Positions 6,059 to 6,851 of a stretch of DNA of 6,851 nt are shown here, in pieces. The notes below the pieces were generated by a model. It had not been told where the DNA came from. It saw only the letters and a program-made list of their open reading frames with translations, and ran no database searches. Numbering within the stretch: position 1 is the first letter of the stretch; each line of letters opens with the position of its first letter. This DNA is from Crocinitomicaceae bacterium (GTDB lineage Bacteria > Bacteroidota > Bacteroidia > Flavobacteriales_D > Crocinitomicaceae). The position numbers and the translations under genes were made by a program. Location of the stretch: assembly GCA_013215515.1 (NCBI GenBank), contig JABSPC010000142.1, positions 1 through 6,851 of the forward strand, written 5' to 3'.

Positions 6059-6820
6059 TTACTTAGTTCCGCTATAAATTGTAGCTATTCCACCACTTAC
6101 AAGAATAGATTCAACATTATTATATCCTGTTTTCGACATGATATCCTTAAAGGTCTGACCTTCTGGAAATGCCTCAACTGATTCTGGCAAGTACGCATAA
6201 GCGCGTTTGTCTTTCGAAATCATTTTACCAATAAATGGAATCAATCGTTTCGAATAAAACCCAAAGAATTGCTTAATCGGAAATTTCTTTGGTTTTGAAA
6301 ACTCGAGAATGACTGCTTTCCCTCCTGGCTTGAGTACTCTAAGCATATCAGAAAGGCCTTGTTCAAGATTCTCATAGTTCCGAACTCCAAATCCTACAGT
6401 TAATGCATCGAAATAATTATCGTTAAAAGGAAGGCTCTCGGAATCTCCCAAAAGCATCTTAATTGTATTATCATATCCTCTTTTCTCCATTTTTTGAATC
6501 CCCATGTCCAACATTCCTTGTGAAATGTCAACACCGATTACTTCATCTGGGTTCAATTTTAATGCCGCAATTGCAAAATCTCCCGTCCCAGTTGCAATAT
6601 CCAAGATTCTTTTCGGTTGGATTTCTTCCAGTTGCTTAATAGATTTCTTTCTCCAAAGTCGATCAATTCCCATTGAAAGAAAATGATTAAGAAAATCATA
6701 TCGCTTGGAGATGTTGTTAAACATTTCTGCAACTTCTTCCTTTTTCGAAGAATCCTTTCCCGAAGTCTCCTCCTTCTCTACCTTCGACTCTTCCTCCTCT
6801 TCTTCCTCCTCTCCCACCAT
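6059..6820 (-). CDS. ubiE: Demethylmenaquinone methyltransferase (UbiE/MenG)
   Basis: A cytoplasmic SAM-dependent C-methyltransferase that makes menaquinone from demethylmenaquinone. Bacteroidota normally use menaquinone, so MenG is the likely activity. From ATG at 6820 there are 253 residues. Family signatures are YDFLNHFLSMGIDRLW (41-56), the SAM motif I LDIATGTGDFA (73-83), acidic Asp98 in VIGVDIS, GDSESLPF (125-132), GFGVRNYENL (143-152) and RVLKPGGKAVILEFS (161-175). The protein ends in the typical GGIATIYSGTK. The N-terminus is odd: a run of eight Glu (4-11) and a further Lys/Glu/Ser tail precede the conserved VAEMFNNIS, about 10 to 15 residues longer than in relatives I know. The frame is open to the window edge with TTG at 6844, so the true start may lie further upstream. 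I chose the first ATG. porT follows 53 bp downstream. Confidence 0.93.
   Translation of the reverse strand: MVGEEEEEEEESKVEKEETSGKDSSKKEEVAEMFNNISKRYDFLNHFLSMGIDRLWRKKSIKQLEEIQPKRILDIATGTGDFAIAALKLNPDEVIGVDISQGMLDMGIQKMEKRGYDNTIKMLLGDSESLPFNDNYFDALTVGFGVRNYENLEQGLSDMLRVLKPGGKAVILEFSKPKKFPIKQFFGFYSKRLIPFIGKMISKDKRAYAYLPESVEAFPEGQTFKDIMSKTGYNNVESILVSGGIATIYSGTK
6776..6817 (-). repeat. Purine-only simple-sequence tract encoding poly-Glu in ubiE
   Basis: On the coding strand the bases after the start are a GAG/GAA repeat giving eight consecutive Glu codons (6788-6811 approximately), flanked by further Gly/Lys/Glu codons. Mixed GAG and GAA usage means it is not a pure trinucleotide repeat. The tract could vary in length between strains by slippage without breaking the frame. 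Confidence 0.5.
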
Positions 6821-6851
6821 TTCTCCCACGTGACACTTCTGCAATGCCGCC

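Overview
The window looks like chromosomal DNA of a Bacteroidota bacterium, most likely of the Flavobacteriales. The DNA is AT-rich. A ubiE/menG gene lies directly upstream of a recognisable porT gene (type IX secretion), an order I recall from flavobacterial genomes. A carboxypeptidase-regulatory-like/DUF5686 outer-membrane protein is also present. Start codons are preceded by A-rich sequence rather than strong Shine-Dalgarno motifs. I cannot name a genus.

Minus strand, right to left (6851 to 921): four intact genes in one direction. They are a UbiE/MenG quinone methyltransferase with an unusual acidic N-terminal tail, PorT, a large DUF5686 protein with a beta-barrel-like C-terminus, and a COG2509-type FAD-dependent oxidoreductase. 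ubiE and porT are close enough (53 bp) to be co-transcribed. The next gaps are 136 and 110 bp. The 136-bp gap holds a small hairpin framed by direct repeats. The 110-bp gap holds a cluster of a 7-bp repeat (CATAATT and its complement), an 18-bp perfect palindrome and an exact match to the Bacteroidota -7 promoter element.

Plus strand (1 to 906): this part looks partly decayed. No intact gene is visible in the first 492 bases. From 252 onward one frame reads like a secreted protein (hydrophobic signal-like start, then a plausible mature domain) but is broken by TAG at 303, TAA at 366 and a frame change at an A7 run (500-506). The intact 103-codon ORF at 493-804 then continues the same apparent protein, so it is probably the 3' part of a pseudogene. 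Just before it, a frame of 41 to 49 codons without an ATG ends at 250, one base before the ATG at 252. Just after it, a 29-residue single-helix membrane mini-protein (817-906) may be encoded. It converges on the FAD oxidoreductase gene with only 14 bp between the stops.

Functional picture: the right side is conserved housekeeping and envelope biology (menaquinone synthesis, protein secretion across the outer membrane, an outer-membrane protein of unknown role). The left edge is a lineage-specific, degenerating locus. I see no clear mobile element, CRISPR array, RNA gene or defence system.
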